In this document: positions 63,114 to 64,000 of the stretch, piece by piece
Layout: every line of letters begins with the position of its first letter
Numbering within the stretch: the first letter of the stretch is position 1
Source of the DNA: Sphingomonas kaistensis
Lineage (GTDB): Bacteria; Pseudomonadota; Alphaproteobacteria; Sphingomonadales; Sphingomonadaceae
Length of the DNA stretch: 64,000 bases
NCBI RefSeq assembly: GCF_036884275.1
Contig: NZ_CP145607.1
Location: 1,847,001 to 1,911,000, forward strand
Direction of reading: 5' to 3'
Notes under the pieces: generated by a model
Databases searched by the model: none
The model's input: only the letters and a program-made list of their open reading frames with translations
Told to the model about the DNA's origin: nothing
Program-made: the position numbers and the translations under genes

Positions 63114-63811
63114 GCAGCATGGGAGATGCAAAATCAGTCGATCCGAAGGTCCCAGGTCCAAAGATCGCCTACGTCGTCGATGATGATCCGACGTTCAGGC
63201 GGTCGCTGCTGCTGTTGCTTGAAGCGGCGGGATGGGCCGTCCAGGATTTTAGCTGCGGCGAAGATTTCCTTGCCGAGGTCGATCAGCTGAGGCCAGGCGT
63301 GCTCCTGTTGGATCTTAGGATGCCTGGCATGAGCGGTCTCGATCTGCTGGAGAAAGGCGGTGCTCGCCTGCTCAATTTTGCGATTATCATCCTAACTGGA
63401 CATGGCGACGTCGACGCGGCGGTCCGTGCGCTCAAGGGTGGTGCGGTGGACTTCTTGGAAAAGCCCTTCGACGGCCTTCAGCTGCTCGCCATGCTCGACA
63501 GCAATCTCGCCCAACTACTCAACAGCTTGGAATTTGCCCGGCGCGAACGGGAAGCCGTGGCGCGCGTCGGGCAGCTCAGCAATCGAGAGCGCGACGTCCT
63601 CAGCGGTCTGTTGGCAGGCGCACCCCACAAGGTAATTGCGAGGCATCTCGGGATCAGCGATCGAACCGTCGAAATGTATCGCAACAACATGGTCCGGAAG
63701 CTAGGCGCTAAAAGCACCAACGAAGCGCTTCATCTTGGCATGCTCGCCAAGGTTCAGCCTGCCGAGGTCAGCGGGGGGTCTGTTCAAGTCACTACCGGGA
63801 AATCCCCTTAG
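63110..63811 (+). CDS. FixJ-family response regulator
   Basis: This 233-residue regulator has an N-terminal receiver (YVVDDDPTFRRSL, phospho-acceptor in LLLDLRMPGMSG, ILTGHG, LEKPF) and a LuxR-type C-terminal HTH (QLSNRERDVLSGLLAGAPHKVIARHLGISDRTVEMYR). GTG 63110 overlaps the BLUF stop and has CTGGAG upstream; ATG 63119 is the alternative. The FixL-like kinase at 59156 is its likely partner. Confidence 0.92.
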   Translation: MSSMGDAKSVDPKVPGPKIAYVVDDDPTFRRSLLLLLEAAGWAVQDFSCGEDFLAEVDQLRPGVLLLDLRMPGMSGLDLLEKGGARLLNFAIIILTGHGDVDAAVRALKGGAVDFLEKPFDGLQLLAMLDSNLAQLLNSLEFARREREAVARVGQLSNRERDVLSGLLAGAPHKVIARHLGISDRTVEMYRNNMVRKLGAKSTNEALHLGMLAKVQPAEVSGGSVQVTTGKSP

Positions 63812-63885
63812 CGACAAACCGGTCTACCTCCAGAATGGTTGTTTCTGCACAATTGTCGAACGATCCAATTCCAAGGAGCAGTTCG

Positions 63886-64000
63886 ATGTTCGAGAGTATG
63901 GTCGGTGGGGCCGCGGAGCCGGTGAATTGTCCGCCCCTTCCTATCCGCATTCGTGACACCGCGCCCGTGATTCCAGAAAAGATCGAACGAATACGGCGGA
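63886..64000 (+). CDS. Partial gene of unknown function
   Basis: An open frame starts MFESMVGGAAEPVNCPPLPI at ATG 63886 behind AAGGAGC and runs off the window end. Too little is visible for assignment. Confidence 0.45.
   Translation, partial: MFESMVGGAAEPVNCPPLPIRIRDTAPVIPEKIERIRR

Overview
The window reads as a GC-rich alphaproteobacterial chromosome, most likely from the Sphingomonadaceae. The grounds are PhaR next to a PhaC-like hydrolase, a single-cysteine DksA, an RcdA/DUF1465 protein, YdcH proteins, FixL/FixJ-type regulators, an ECF41 sigma factor, and a dispersed palindrome around TGTCCGC..GCGGACA that I associate with sphingomonads. All of this is inferred from sequence and memory; no database was consulted.

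Layout. (1) 1-6.3 kb: PHA-related genes, a short leader-like unit with a perfect anti-16S Shine-Dalgarno and a terminator, an Ala/Ser-rich basic protein, then glmU-glmS, which make UDP-GlcNAc. (2) 6.3-28 kb: a surface polysaccharide locus. It holds rmlACBD (dTDP-rhamnose), fdtABC-like genes (dTDP-3-acetamido-3,6-dideoxyhexose), ugd plus a UDP-GlcA 4-epimerase and a UDP-xylose synthase, six glycosyltransferases, a Wzx flippase, an asparagine synthetase-like amidotransferase and an ABC exporter. An EpsG-like polymerase is interrupted by one TGA, one GT2 gene is frameshifted at its C-terminus, and fdtA has no standard start codon covering its conserved N-terminus. (3) 28-37.6 kb: surE, dksA, two divergent ydcH genes, RcdA-like, Fe-alcohol dehydrogenase, thioesterase, nitronate monooxygenase and a 1291-residue multi-PAS hybrid kinase. 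(4) 37.6-44.7 kb: arginine biosynthesis, with argH convergent to an argCJBFG operon and argR divergent across an ARG-box-like palindrome.

(5) 44.8-64 kb: the character changes abruptly. A 47-bp 3' half of tRNA-Lys(CTT) lies just after argR and looks like the att scar of an integrated element. To its right the DNA is visibly less GC-rich and sparsely coding, and it carries at least six copies of a 30-bp palindrome, gene remnants and many small proteins. The dominant theme is sensing: three BLUF blue-light proteins, two FixL-like kinases, a FixJ-like regulator, an EAL phosphodiesterase, two PilZ proteins, two hemerythrin-like proteins, and an ECF41 sigma factor with its carboxymuconolactone decarboxylase partner and a matching promoter.

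The most interesting pattern is that two stretches of this region repeat one layout: PAS kinase, ~54-residue small protein of one family, c-di-GMP protein (PilZ or EAL), then BLUF. The second ends in a FixJ-type regulator. I read this as a candidate light/c-di-GMP signalling module in which the BLUF-EAL pair is split into separate genes.
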